From: Liolophura sinensis
Lineage: Eukaryota > Mollusca > Polyplacophora > Chitonida > Chitonidae
Direction of reading: 5' to 3'
DNA length: 64,000 nt
Assembly: GCF_032854445.1 (NCBI RefSeq)
Contig: NC_088300.1
Coordinates: 22,549,608 to 22,613,607, forward strand
Shown here: positions 1 through 11,136 of the stretch, piece after piece
Layout: each line of letters starts with the position of its first letter
Position numbering within the stretch: the stretch's first letter is position 1
Notes under the pieces: model-generated
Database searches by the model: none
Told to the model about the DNA's origin: nothing
What the model saw: only the letters and a program-made list of their open reading frames with translations
Translations under genes and position numbers: made by a program

Positions 1-1116
1 TAGGGTGGGCTGTTGTGCTCAAGCCAGCCAACTCATGTCAGCTTATGTACATATCCTGCTGGGTTGGCAAATCTGGTGGCATGTCATTGTGACAGTGACT
101 AAAAACATATTTTCTGGCTACAAACATTAAAATACACAACATCCTTGTATTTCATATTCTTTGTAATATCTAATATTTACTGTCTTTGTTCTTCAGATTT
201 TTGATGAACTCTCCACCTATTTTTTCTGATTCTGACGACTTCTGATTTGCTAGTTTGCAGCATTTTGATGAACATTCAAACTTGTGAATCGAAGCATTTC
301 TTACTATGCATGTCAGATTGCTCTGTGCTTATATTGATCTTGCCTAGCTTCAGCTGGTTCAGAAATATACGGTTAGTTGTCATACTTTTGTACAAAGAGA
401 TATATTTCAGTCACTAGTGTGTTCCTGAGGACCAATAACTATGAATGTGGATGAAAAGTGTAGAAATAAATTGGCATGTATGAGTTGTGTATTGGAATTG
501 TAAACTCATTCTCCAGGTGCCAGTCTTTCGAAGATTAATGATGTAAATAAAATTATACTTGAACAAAATTCTGTGAGTGGCATGCGTATATATTATATAC
601 TTATGTTAGGTGCATTTTGGATAATCCATATGCGTATGAGAGAAACAGAAAAGCTTAATGACATCCATTTTTGAGAAACTTTCTTTGTTAGAATTTGAAG
701 AATGTGTAGAAAGGCCATTCATCAGCTTTTAATACATTGCAGTGTAATATAGATCATTGGTAATCAGTTTGTTTGTCAGTTGATATTTTATGCCTGTTTT
801 GCAAGGAAAGAGCATCTGCTTTTTTCTTTCCGGATATTTTTTTTGGTGTTAACTGTATGTAATAATGTTATATTCTAAAGTTATGTTCTCTTAACAAGGA
901 ACATGCTGCTAGCCTTTAGCCTTCTGTTTTGAATTTGGTTGTAAAACTAACCACAAACATGCTTGAATATCATCTTCTAAGGGTAGCTGTGTTAAACCTA
1001 ATTTGTTGAAGTTTTGAATTAATTTAATCAAAGGGCAGGAGAAAACAAGATGGTATATGTACTAGTACATTTTCAACAACATGTTCATTTTTGGGTTTGC
1101 GCAATAGAGTTTCATA

Positions 1117-1270
1117 TTAACATTGCTATGATATATTTTATGTGAACATTGCTGTGATGTAGTTTATGTTAACTTTTCTATAATGTAGGTTGTGTTAACA
1201 TTGCTATAATGTAGTTTATGTTGACTTTTCTATAATGTAGCTTATGTTAACATTGCTGTAATGTAGTTTC
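1117..1270. repeat. Short tandem repeat, period about 26-27 bp
   Basis: About six imperfect units share the core TATAATGTAGTTTATGTT, alternating between 'aacattgct' and 'aacttttct' forms, so the higher-order period is roughly double. It lies in non-coding DNA and no function is evident. Confidence 0.75.
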
Positions 1271-2859
1271 CATGAAGTGAAAATGTGAGTGTAAAACTAG
1301 CTGGGAGCTCCATACCTGAGATGAGTGATGTATCTATGTAAAATTTAGGTATACAACAAGGACATGAAACACGGAAAAACAGATAAAAGCAGAGCAACAA
1401 CTGTTTGCTGATCATGTTCACTGCAGTACATACACGATATCGTTAAAAATGCTCTTTAATTGTCTGGATACATGCTTCTTCTTGTGTGAGTAATTGGTCT
1501 GCAGCCATAATAGATATTTGATAACAGATGTAGAAAAACCTGTCCAGCTTCTCATAGTGTGCACCTGCGACACATATAATGGTCTATCACGCTAACTAAA
1601 CGTTTGTCAGTTTACTGTAGGCCTATATATGTAATTTCCTCGTCTGTAGGAGGGTTTCAAGGTGGGAATGTATTTCCTAAATGTTAATTTAATTATACAT
1701 CTTGTTATGTTTACTTATGGTTTTTCGAAATAAATCGTGATTGGCTTGTAATACAGGGATTTTGTATGGTAGTAGACTGTTTGAAAGTTTTGGCTCTTGG
1801 GGAACATACTCATGCGGAAGATATTAATGTTCTGCATATCTGTGTGGACCAGAGAAGCTCTACATGTTCGCACGTTTGTTGTATGTAATTCAGTGCTGTT
1901 CTGAAGAGAACTTTTTGGGTAATTGCGCATGATGACAATGTCTGCAGGAAACTCTGTGGAACTGTAGCATTTGATGATGTATACTGGTAAATAACTTAAA
2001 TCATTATATGTATATATTGACTTGTGAAACCATATTGGACCGAGGAGAAAATAAACAAAAACATTTCATTAAAATAAAAGGGTGTTGTTATGAGTCATCA
2101 TTCTTGTGCAACACTGGAGAGGTGTAGTAATTCTTAATGCCTGTAGAGGACTACAAATCTATTGATATGCTGCCGGGAAGTGGTTGCGTATTCTTTGACG
2201 ATAGGGGGATATGACCGAAGTCTGACTATTCAGTGGTAGAGAGGTGGGTCTTGTTCAACCAAGGAGTAAAATCGCACTTTACATGGTGATTACAGAAGTG
2301 TTCGTATAAGCAAGGATGTAGAATAGTTCACCCACGTCCATGAATGGGCAGTGTGGACGTTGAAAGAAGAGTGTGTCCCCACGCGCTCATCGCAATCAGG
2401 GGCAATAACTGTGGAAGGAATCTATAGGAATACTGTTGGAAAAGACCGGGAACGGTGGAATGGATACTGCTGCAGCCAATGATAGCCAATCGGTACTTTA
2501 ATATCGCACGATTTTCTCATCTGAAGCTGGAAAAATTATCTGTATGTTGCTGAATATAACTTTCGAGTGTCTCCGTGGCTGCCCGCCTGAAGTAACACAC
2601 CCAAGTAACATCCGCAAGCATTTATACAGGCTCTGTATTACCGAGGTCCCAATTTTCGTTGCACTTCGACTTTCGTGGCGATATGTGGCGTTTCATTCAT
2701 CATGATAACCTTTATAACTCAGCAGTTTATGCGTAACGAAAATGCGCTGTACGCTTCAGCCCTTTATATGCAGATTTAAAACTTCCGCATGTTTTGTCTG
2801 ATTAGATGGACTCTATAGTGTGCAATAAACCCACAGGGACGGACATATATAGGGTGCAA

Positions 2860-3490
2860 TTGTAAAGCCCTGGGTTTCATGAACTTGCAATAAATTTTCA
2901 TAGACAAAGCATGCAATTTTTAAACCCTGCCATTCATCAACAATAAATGTTTATGGACACAGTGCGCATGACGGCAATTTTAAATCCCCAACATTCTTGA
3001 GCATGCAATAAATCTTCCTGGACAGTAGACTAGGCGTTCAGTTTAGAACCTGGACATTCATCAACAATAAATCTTCACAGACAAAGTGTGCAATTTTAAA
3101 ACCCTGCCATTCATCAACAATAAATGTTTATGGACACAGTGCGCATGACGGCAATTTTAAATCCCCAACATTCTTGAGCATGCAATAACTCTTCATAGAC
3201 AGTAGGCACAGCGTTCAGTTTAGAACCTGGACATTCATCAACAATAAATACACACTGTGTGCAATTGTAATACCCTGGAATTCATCAACAATAAATCTTC
3301 ATGGACAAAGTGTGCAATTCTAAAACCCTGACATTCATGAACATGCAGTAAATCTTGAAAGACAGTGGACAAAGCATTCATGTTTAATAACATTTGTCAA
3401 CAATAAATATTCTTGGAACCCTGGAATTCATCAACAATAAGTCTTCACAGACACGGGTGCAAATTCAGTTCCATCACATTCATCAGCAAT
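2860..3490. repeat. Degenerate minisatellite, period about 59 bp with 177-bp higher-order unit
   Basis: Roughly ten diverged units share the cores CATTCATCAACAATAAAT and GACAAAGTGTGCAATT. A block starting near 2926 recurs almost identically near 3103, about 177 bp (three units) away, so recent duplications copied three units at once. The unit carries AATAAA repeatedly, but there is no sign that a transcript ends here. Confidence 0.8.
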
Positions 3491-3963
3491 ATTACTTGAT
3501 AAGACTCATTATTCAATTGTAAAAAAAATTCATCAGCTGGATTCCACTCATTGAATGATGAATGTAAGAAATCCTCTAGATCAGCTATAAAATGTCAACT
3601 TATAGCAAATGTAGTTATTTATGATCAACAACCACAGCGATAATGTTAAGCTATAATGTTAAGCAATGACGTGTTTGCACTTGGCTAAACGTTTAAATAG
3701 AGAATTTGACTGTATTGCTTGTATGAAAACATATGTCTGTGTTCACTAGGATCTGATACTATTGTAGATAGATGAAGTATTTGTGAAATATTGTACCTGG
3801 TCACCAAGGTAATATTTCAGAGTTTGATCCATAATTAAGTAGAGAACATTTCATATATATTCTCTCTGTTTTATATTAAGCCAATAGATGTATGTAACAG
3901 GTAACTGTGTCAGTGTTGTGTGGCAACTAATTGTTTATTTTATGTTTTCATTTCTAAACTTAG

Positions 3964-6900
3964 ATGATGGACTGGTTTGTGGCCGTGAGAAGTCCCCATG
4001 ATATCTTGGAGAAACATGGTTCATTTCTGGCCTGTGAGCTGGTTTTCTTCACCATGGCAGGATTGACATTAATTCATGGTATTGATTTAGGCCTATACAC
4101 TGTTTTTTCCTTGATTTTTTTATACCTTCTCCGGTCAGGTCAAAATCTTCCTTTTGCAGCTATTTTTGTCTGTCTGTAACATTGCGGAGAATATTTTGGT
4201 GGTGATTAATCTACATACAGATCTAGGCATGTTTTAAGTGATTCTTATACTTTGACAGATAGGACAGAAACGCAGAGTCGTGTCCCTGCTGACAGGTGTG
4301 CTCTCCATGGCACTGGGTTTGCTTCAGTTCTTGACTCTGTACTACCCTCTCAGTGACACCTACCACAGAAATGCGGAGTCCCTTTGTCTCTAATGCTGGT
4401 ATTTGTACATCTTATTTTGATAACATATATAGTAATGGAGACATCTTTTAAGCTTACAGCTTAACAACTTTTGTTACTCATTGAATATTTGTACACTGTA
4501 GACATTTTTCTGCCTGCAGCATTACGTCATGGTGGTCGACTGAAGTACCTGTGGCTGTCGACCATTCTTCATGGGCTAACGGTAGAAAGTGTCAGTTACT
4601 TTGTACCAGACATTGATAACTTCTGGCATGCTCAGTCTATGATGATGTTCCTGGGGAGAAGACTGCCACTTCATATTATCCTCTTCTGTAGGTGTTAATA
4701 CCTTGTAGGGTTCATTTTGCATGTGTGTACTTAGGTAGCAGTGAGCTTAGGGCTGTTGTAGTTGTATTTTTGCCATTTAATCTGCATAAAAAAGAGTTGT
4801 TTCCCATCACTGGACATCCACACTTTTACCTGTTGCCCAGTAAATGCTTTTTGATGGTAAGTGTCTCCCCAAACTAGTGATGATATTAATTTAAGAAATA
4901 AAGATGTGAAATGGAAGTCCACTCCATTTTTTTGGATGTTTGTTATGGGCAACAAGTGGATTTTTCTTATGTAGCCTTGTGTGCATTTGAAATAAGATTA
5001 TACTTCACAGGTTACTTCTGTTGTATGTATGATTCATGGGATCTGCCCTCAAAGCTGACAGATCCGTGTGGAACCATTTTGGTTTTTATGCAATTTGACG
5101 TTATTTTGTATTCATACATTCCTGGTTGGAAATTTTAGTGTGGGTGTAGTACCTTGGTCTTTATGAAGATAATAGAATTGATCGATTGATTGATTGTGGA
5201 GGAAAGCTAAATGCACAAAGTAAACTGCTGACCTTTTCCAGATACCTGACAAACATTCTTGCTCAAAGCTGCATTCGAGACAGGAGGCGCTTGATTTGAA
5301 CATGTGACCACCCGTGGCAATAGAAAAATGAGTGATTATAATAACTTACTAAAGTACAGAATTTTTTTCTTACCATTGTACAATGTTTTGTATTGCAGAC
5401 CCAGCCTTTCTGTATACAGCTTCAGTATCTGTGTCCAAACTGAGACTAAGGTGGTGGGCAGAACCATTTGCAGGTAAGAGGCATACCTGATAAGTACTGC
5501 AGGTACAGTTATACAGAATTTGTTAGTGACATTTCTGCTTGCAACATTTCTGACTGCATGTCAATTTTGCGCAAGGGGATCATGAAATTTTAACAAAGCT
5601 GTAATACAAGTACCCTATTAAATAAGTTTTCCTTGTTCCATATCAATAATCATGCACTCTATATGCTCAGTGGTCGACCATCGATTGTCTTGGTTATCTC
5701 CCTTTAGTGGGCCTGGCTGTGGTACTACTGGATGTTCCATTTGACATCATGGGGATAAAGCTGTTGTGGTGGACCTGGCATGATACAGACCCAAACATCT
5801 ATGACCGGCACTACTGGGTACCCTGGACTAGCTACTACTTCCATGCTACCTTTGCTGCTGGCTTTACTATAGTGTTCCATGGCTCACATTTCCTGTTCAC
5901 AAAAGCAGGAAGATTTCAGTCAGCTGGGTAAGTGGATTGCTAGTTGGTTTAAGTTGATTTACTTGCTAAGCATCACATTGGTTTGTGTTCAGGTCCACAC
6001 ATGTCAATTTTTGCAACAGCTGTAGTCCTGAAGGATACTGAAATACACTGAAAGTCTGTGAAAATATTTGTTCACCCTCGACCATATGCCTATTTCTGTA
6101 TGATGAAAAGACTCCTTTGACCTACAGATTTGTCCAAGAATTACATGGTCATGATCATTTGGTATTTTTGTCTCTTGTGTATTATCCCTGCAGTTTTCAT
6201 GTAATGAATGGTCATCAATTGGTCAACAGATTTGAACATCTTGTTAGAATTAGATTTGAGAACTGCTCATATTGCTCTGAAATTTCTGTTCCTCTGTAGG
6301 TGTGTAAAAGAGCTAGTGTGTAGTGTGCTGACAGGAGTGCTCTCCATGCCTATGGGTGTGCTTGAGTTCTTGCCCCTGTACCACCCTCTCCATGACACCT
6401 ACCACATCCACTCGGAGGTCTGCGTACTCCTCATTTTGTTCATGTATGCAGCTGTTGTCTGGGCCGCTGACAGGAATCCTGCTGATCTAGCCAGAAGCAG
6501 TAAAGGTGGGTAAAGTTGAGAGGTAGACTAATCTGGATTGTCTGAAATACCCTTTTTGCATGATAAATCTCATTAATGACCTTTTTTGATAAATTTCACC
6601 ACTGTTGAACAGCTGTCTTCATTGTCACATGACTCTTCTACAGCATTAGGTAACATTGTTTAAATGTATTTTACATTATTATGCAGTGGTTGAACAGTAA
6701 ATTTTATGTATACATGTATTAAACAACTTTGCGATTAACTCATTTTGGCAATTGTTTTCTCTTCAGGCTGGTTTAACCTGGATGAGCTCAGTCTCATAAT
6801 CATTATACATTACACATTCTATGTATTGCTGGTGGTGTTCGCAAAGCCGGAGAGAGTTATGTCCCTTGGAGTACATGAGCCTGTAGGACCCTGTTCAGAA

Positions 6901-7488
6901 ACTACTCCAGTCTACACAGCATTTGGTCATGTAAGTTAGAAATCTACAACTTTCAGAAATTTTCCTGATTATGTAAGATTCAATAGTTTGCTGTGCGAGT
7001 CTTTTAATCAAGCATCACCTAACATTAACACAGACTTTTGAGACAAACATTATACATACCTGGTACCCATTAAAGTTGACAAGTACATGTATTATTCAGG
7101 TAACCAACGATTATGGGAGTCTATTTAGTTTAAATAGATGAAAATGTTAATATTTGATATCAGTATCATCCAAAAAATGACTCACTATTATATGGTGATA
7201 CAATATCATCCTGTTGTTGATTTTTGTGTGCAGGTTCTTTCCAAGAAGAAATATTTGTGCCTAGACGGTTATGATGAGGGTTACTTCGACTTCAACTGCG
7301 TAAAAGACAAGCCTCATGCTGGTATGAACTGGTATACAGTGTGTGGGAACCCTTATCCTAACCATGTTGAATACATCTGTGTGGTGACAGCATTTTGCAT
7401 TGGAGGCTTCTTCTTTTACTGGCAAGCTCTGTCAAGGTCCAGTACACTCCCCCAGACAAACGCTGTTAAAAAATTCAAGGCAGACTAG
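3964..7488 (+). CDS. Uncharacterised multi-pass membrane protein, 400 aa, 7 coding exons
   Basis: Exons: 3964-4078, 4520-4687, 5399-5473, 5708-5927, 6300-6505, 6767-6930 and 7234-7488. All junctions are GT/AG, the phases agree, and together they give 400 residues plus TAG. The ATG directly follows a splice acceptor, so a 5' untranslated exon lies upstream. Visible features are several hydrophobic segments (about 22-38, 120-136, 235-255, 266-285 and 363-380), an aromatic block at 140-165 (WWTWHDTDPNIYDRHYW, then PWTSYYFH), the motif PDIDNFWHAQ in exon 2, and cysteines at about 325, 338 and 353 in a loop before the last helix. From memory this resembles an invertebrate family of unknown function catalogued as DUF7802; I cannot verify that name. 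No enzymatic motif is seen and no function is proposed. An AATAAA at 8160 is a possible distal poly(A) signal. The exon structure is secure; the family name is not. Confidence 0.88.
4265..4425 (+). pseudogene. Decayed copy of exon 5 inside intron 1 of the membrane-protein gene
   Basis: This intronic stretch can be read as SLLTGVLSMALGLLQFLTLY followed by YPLSDTYHRNAES. It parallels exon 5 (6300-6505), which reads SVLTGVLSMPMGVLEFLPLY and then HPLHDTYHIHSEV. The DNA is also alike (CTGACAGG-GTGCTCTCCATG). The copy loses its frame after about 45 codons and meets a stop near 4392, and exon 1 joins exon 2 (4520) in perfect phase without it. I therefore read it as a relic of a tandem duplication or of a lost paralogue. 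An alternative exon used with frame loss cannot be excluded. Confidence 0.75.
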
Positions 7489-9800
7489 CACATTATTGTC
7501 TTCCTGTCTGTTCTACCCGTCTTGATTTCTACCCAACTGATTTTAATACACATAATTATGTCTTGATTATTTATAATGTATGCTGGAGTCAGTTTGCTAT
7601 AAACAATAGTGCTGGTTTATTAAAACACCATGATGTTGACACCCAATATGTAGCCACAGCGAATGTGTACGGACACCATGCTCACCAGTACTTGGTTGCA
7701 GTATACTGTCGTGCAATGTTGAGAAAGAAAAGGCCACGATTGCCAATTTTTATACCCTTAATCAAGATGCAACTTGTAAAGATGCTCATCTACATATACG
7801 TTGGTTTCATTGTGTGATAAATGTATGATATCAGTATTACCTGTATTTGTCATTCAGTTATACATTGTATTTCTTTATGCATTTGATTTACAATCTTACC
7901 ATATTAATGCTGTGATAATTAATGGATTTTAACATGAATCTTTTATAGTATTAATGCATATTTTGTAATGCATGAAAAAAGACTTTTTTGTTTATATGTA
8001 CAGAAAATGGCAGACATTATTTACAGATACTGTAATTCAGTTATACCCGATTTAAACAAAATACAAAAAATCACAATGAGAATGCAAAGCACGTTCAGTA
8101 TGCCAGGGTTACATCAAAACGAACAAAATTGTTAGAAGACTACTTCTACTCGACCGTGAAATAAACTCGGATTTGTCTTCTCAACTGTGTAAAGAGTTAT
8201 TTGCTTTGTAACAACTTGGTTAAATGAAAAGATCTAAAGGTGGCTTCATATTACACATTGGCATTGGCTATGTTCATATGGCATATCAACATTAGCAGCG
8301 GGAAGTTGATGCATCTTTTCTCAGTACATACCCTTGTCATTCATAACGAAATTAATATTCGTAGTAATTTTTTTATGAATGGCGCAAGAATACGCATTAT
8401 ATAACAGCAGTTTTGTCCAACAAGTTTCACCGAGAAAATATTTGGCAATTAAGATTTTGAAAGATAGCCCTTAACCCTTAGTCACATCCGTAGGTGGCTA
8501 GGAGGAAACAAAATTCCGTGTTAGAAGTGTGAAGTCTTGTTGAAAATTAATTTATTAAGTAAAAATCTGCTTCTATCAGCAAATGCAAGGCTCAAATCAC
8601 AAAAAGTGTACGAAAGGCCACCTGTGCAGTCGACAGTGTGTAACAGTGCAGCAGGCAAACAGCGGTACTGAAGTGTGCAATTTCCCAAACTGACCCCATC
8701 GGTTCCCTAACCTGCCTCAGCATTACTATCGGTTGTCCATTTCTATCAGTTATGCAAATATATTGCTTTAAGTTCATTTTTCGCCACCTTGAAAAACTAA
8801 TTTGATAATGCAGTTAATTTTATCAAAATAATGGGTGTTGCATTTATATTTTTGTTCAGTTTAGTCAAGTTAATTTATATTTTGAAGCCAAATTAACAAT
8901 TATCATGAACTGTGCGACAGAGCAACCTCAAAGCCAGCCAAATTTTGTGAACCGACTCAAGTCAATTTTATTTAATAGCCAGCTTACAGTACTCTACTAA
9001 TCCACCCATAGCCAACTGCATGGCATACAAGAGAGCTTAAAAAAGACAAGACACAAAAACTTGACTGTTAAATCGGAGCTCTCTACTGTGGTTAAGTGGG
9101 GCACAGGTAAACTCGTGATAATAAGCAACTGGGTAGAACTTGATGCTGTCAGCTTACACATAGCACCCATTTCAAAAAGTTCAACAAAAACCTTCGTGAG
9201 CAACTGACAGCATTTGATCAAATTCAGTTTCAGTGCACGTGTTGAGTGCTACTCGGGGCAACTGAAAGATGACACTTATGAACGTCTGCCCTGAACAGTT
9301 CATAATGAAGGATCCCTTGTACATGATGGGTGCACTGTACATAATAGATGTGTCTACTATATCTTTTTATGAAATTTAAGCTTTCTTGAAAAATTTTCTT
9401 TTCCTTTTATTCAGACTTACACTTTGTAAAATTTTGACAGAAAATATTCATAATTGGCTCTAATAATAGTCCTGTCACTTGTTACACTCCCCATGTATAC
9501 TTATATGCATCACGCTTTGTCTGTGCCTTGCAAGAGGTATCATAAAAGCATGGCTAAGCCTCCACAAATGGATGAGCTTATTTTCTGCCTCTTCAGGGTC
9601 GCCATTTTCTTAAGTGTAACTCATGCATAGATGTATCACTGAGAGCACCCGTGCTCAACTACTGGACGCCTAGTCACAGAAACGTAGAACATTTTCAAGT
9701 TTTCCAGGATTTAGATTTACTTATGGTTTGGTGAATTGTATTTCATTTTCCCAATTAGCAATTGGATTGTGCTCTAAAAGAAAGCATCCTTTCGGAATTC
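7489..9800. other. 3' flank and intergenic DNA, nothing recognised
   Basis: The first several hundred bases are probably the 3' untranslated region of the membrane-protein gene (possible AATAAA at 8160-8165). From there to the histone gene I see no exon, RNA gene or identifiable repeat. The short open frames here lack similarity and look like chance. Confidence 0.45.
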
Positions 9801-9805
9801 TTTGT

Positions 9806-9821
9806 GGCCCTGAAAAGGGCC
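9806..9821 (-). terminator. Histone mRNA 3' stem-loop
   Basis: On the minus strand this reads GGCCCTTTTCAGGGCC, a perfect 6-bp stem with a TTTC loop, matching the replication-dependent histone consensus. It starts 25 bases past the H3 stop codon. The purine-containing stretch just beyond it (about 9785-9803, reading CAAAGAATTCCGAAAGG) fits a U7 histone downstream element. Together they imply that the H3 mRNA is processed without a poly(A) tail. Confidence 0.95.
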
Positions 9822-9845
9822 GTAAAGAAGGCTTGGTTGAACAGC

Positions 9846-10421
<576 letters not shown>

Positions 10422-10894
10422 TCAACTTGTGCGCACTGAGAAAAAATTTCAATCCTCGAAGCTCGTCGATTTCTGACAAGCATTGAACAATGAAAGTATT
10501 ATCGATTGCACTTGTTTGCCTTAGGATTCCGATGTGATGTCTTTTTTGTTGATCTTTCTAATGTGATCTTAGACTTTGGCATCTTTGTGTTGCATGTTTG
10601 TTCAATCATAGATTTATCAGTTATACCGGTACTCAAAAGGTTGACAAAATTTCATACACCGGTGAAAATATCAGCCTGCCGATGTCGATTTCAGCACATT
10701 TGATTCAATCTTACATGAGGCACCTCCATAATCAGTGATAATATTAGTTACCAGATTCTTCTAGTGCGATTTGAAATATTATGGTGAAAGGCGTACTCCA
10801 TCTCTACAGAGTATAACACCAATCACTTAAATCGCTCAGTACGTGTGCAGAACAGACATTAAGCTGCCCTATTGGCTTTTCTTGGCCATACAGA

Positions 10895-10903
10895 CCACGT
10901 GAC
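10895..10903. promoter_or_regulatory. CACGTG E-box, possible ERLEC1 promoter element
   Basis: CCACGTGAC contains a perfect CACGTG about 240 bases before the ERLEC1 ATG. A reverse CCAAT lies about 25 bases upstream, and a forward CCAAT lies at 11002-11006. Such sites can bind bHLH-zip or XBP1/ATF6-type factors, which would suit an ER quality-control gene, but the spacing does not match the strict ER-stress element. Suggestive only. Confidence 0.25.
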
Positions 10904-11136
10904 ATGCATCTTATCGGTACATTTAATTATTAACTTTCATCACAGATGTTTCCTTTCATGTTCAAACTGGAAGTGCTATGCAGCTGCGGCCGTATTTTTA
11001 TCCAATCAGAAGACAGAATTTACTGATCTGCGAATAGAAACATGGCTGCGTACAGGTGTCGTGGTGTTTTGTGATTTGACAGTAGCACTTGGTCAGGAAC
11101 TACAACAGTGTTTACGGGTTTGATGGTGGACAGAAG

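Larger units (their letters stand above)
1..3963. other. Non-coding upstream region, no gene recognised
   Basis: I see no convincing coding exon on either strand in this stretch; all open frames are short and have no recognisable similarity. It probably holds the promoter and a 5' untranslated exon of the membrane-protein gene, because that gene's ATG at 3964 sits directly behind a good splice acceptor (pyrimidine-rich tract ending TAAACTTAG). The untranslated exon itself could not be placed. Two tandem-repeat blocks (1117-1270 and 2860-3490) are listed separately. Confidence 0.5.

Noticed and set aside
11089-11136. ERLEC1 start at TTG 11089
   Set aside because: A TTG start is not expected in an animal gene; the in-frame ATG at 11137 (or 11146) directly precedes a signal-peptide-like segment.
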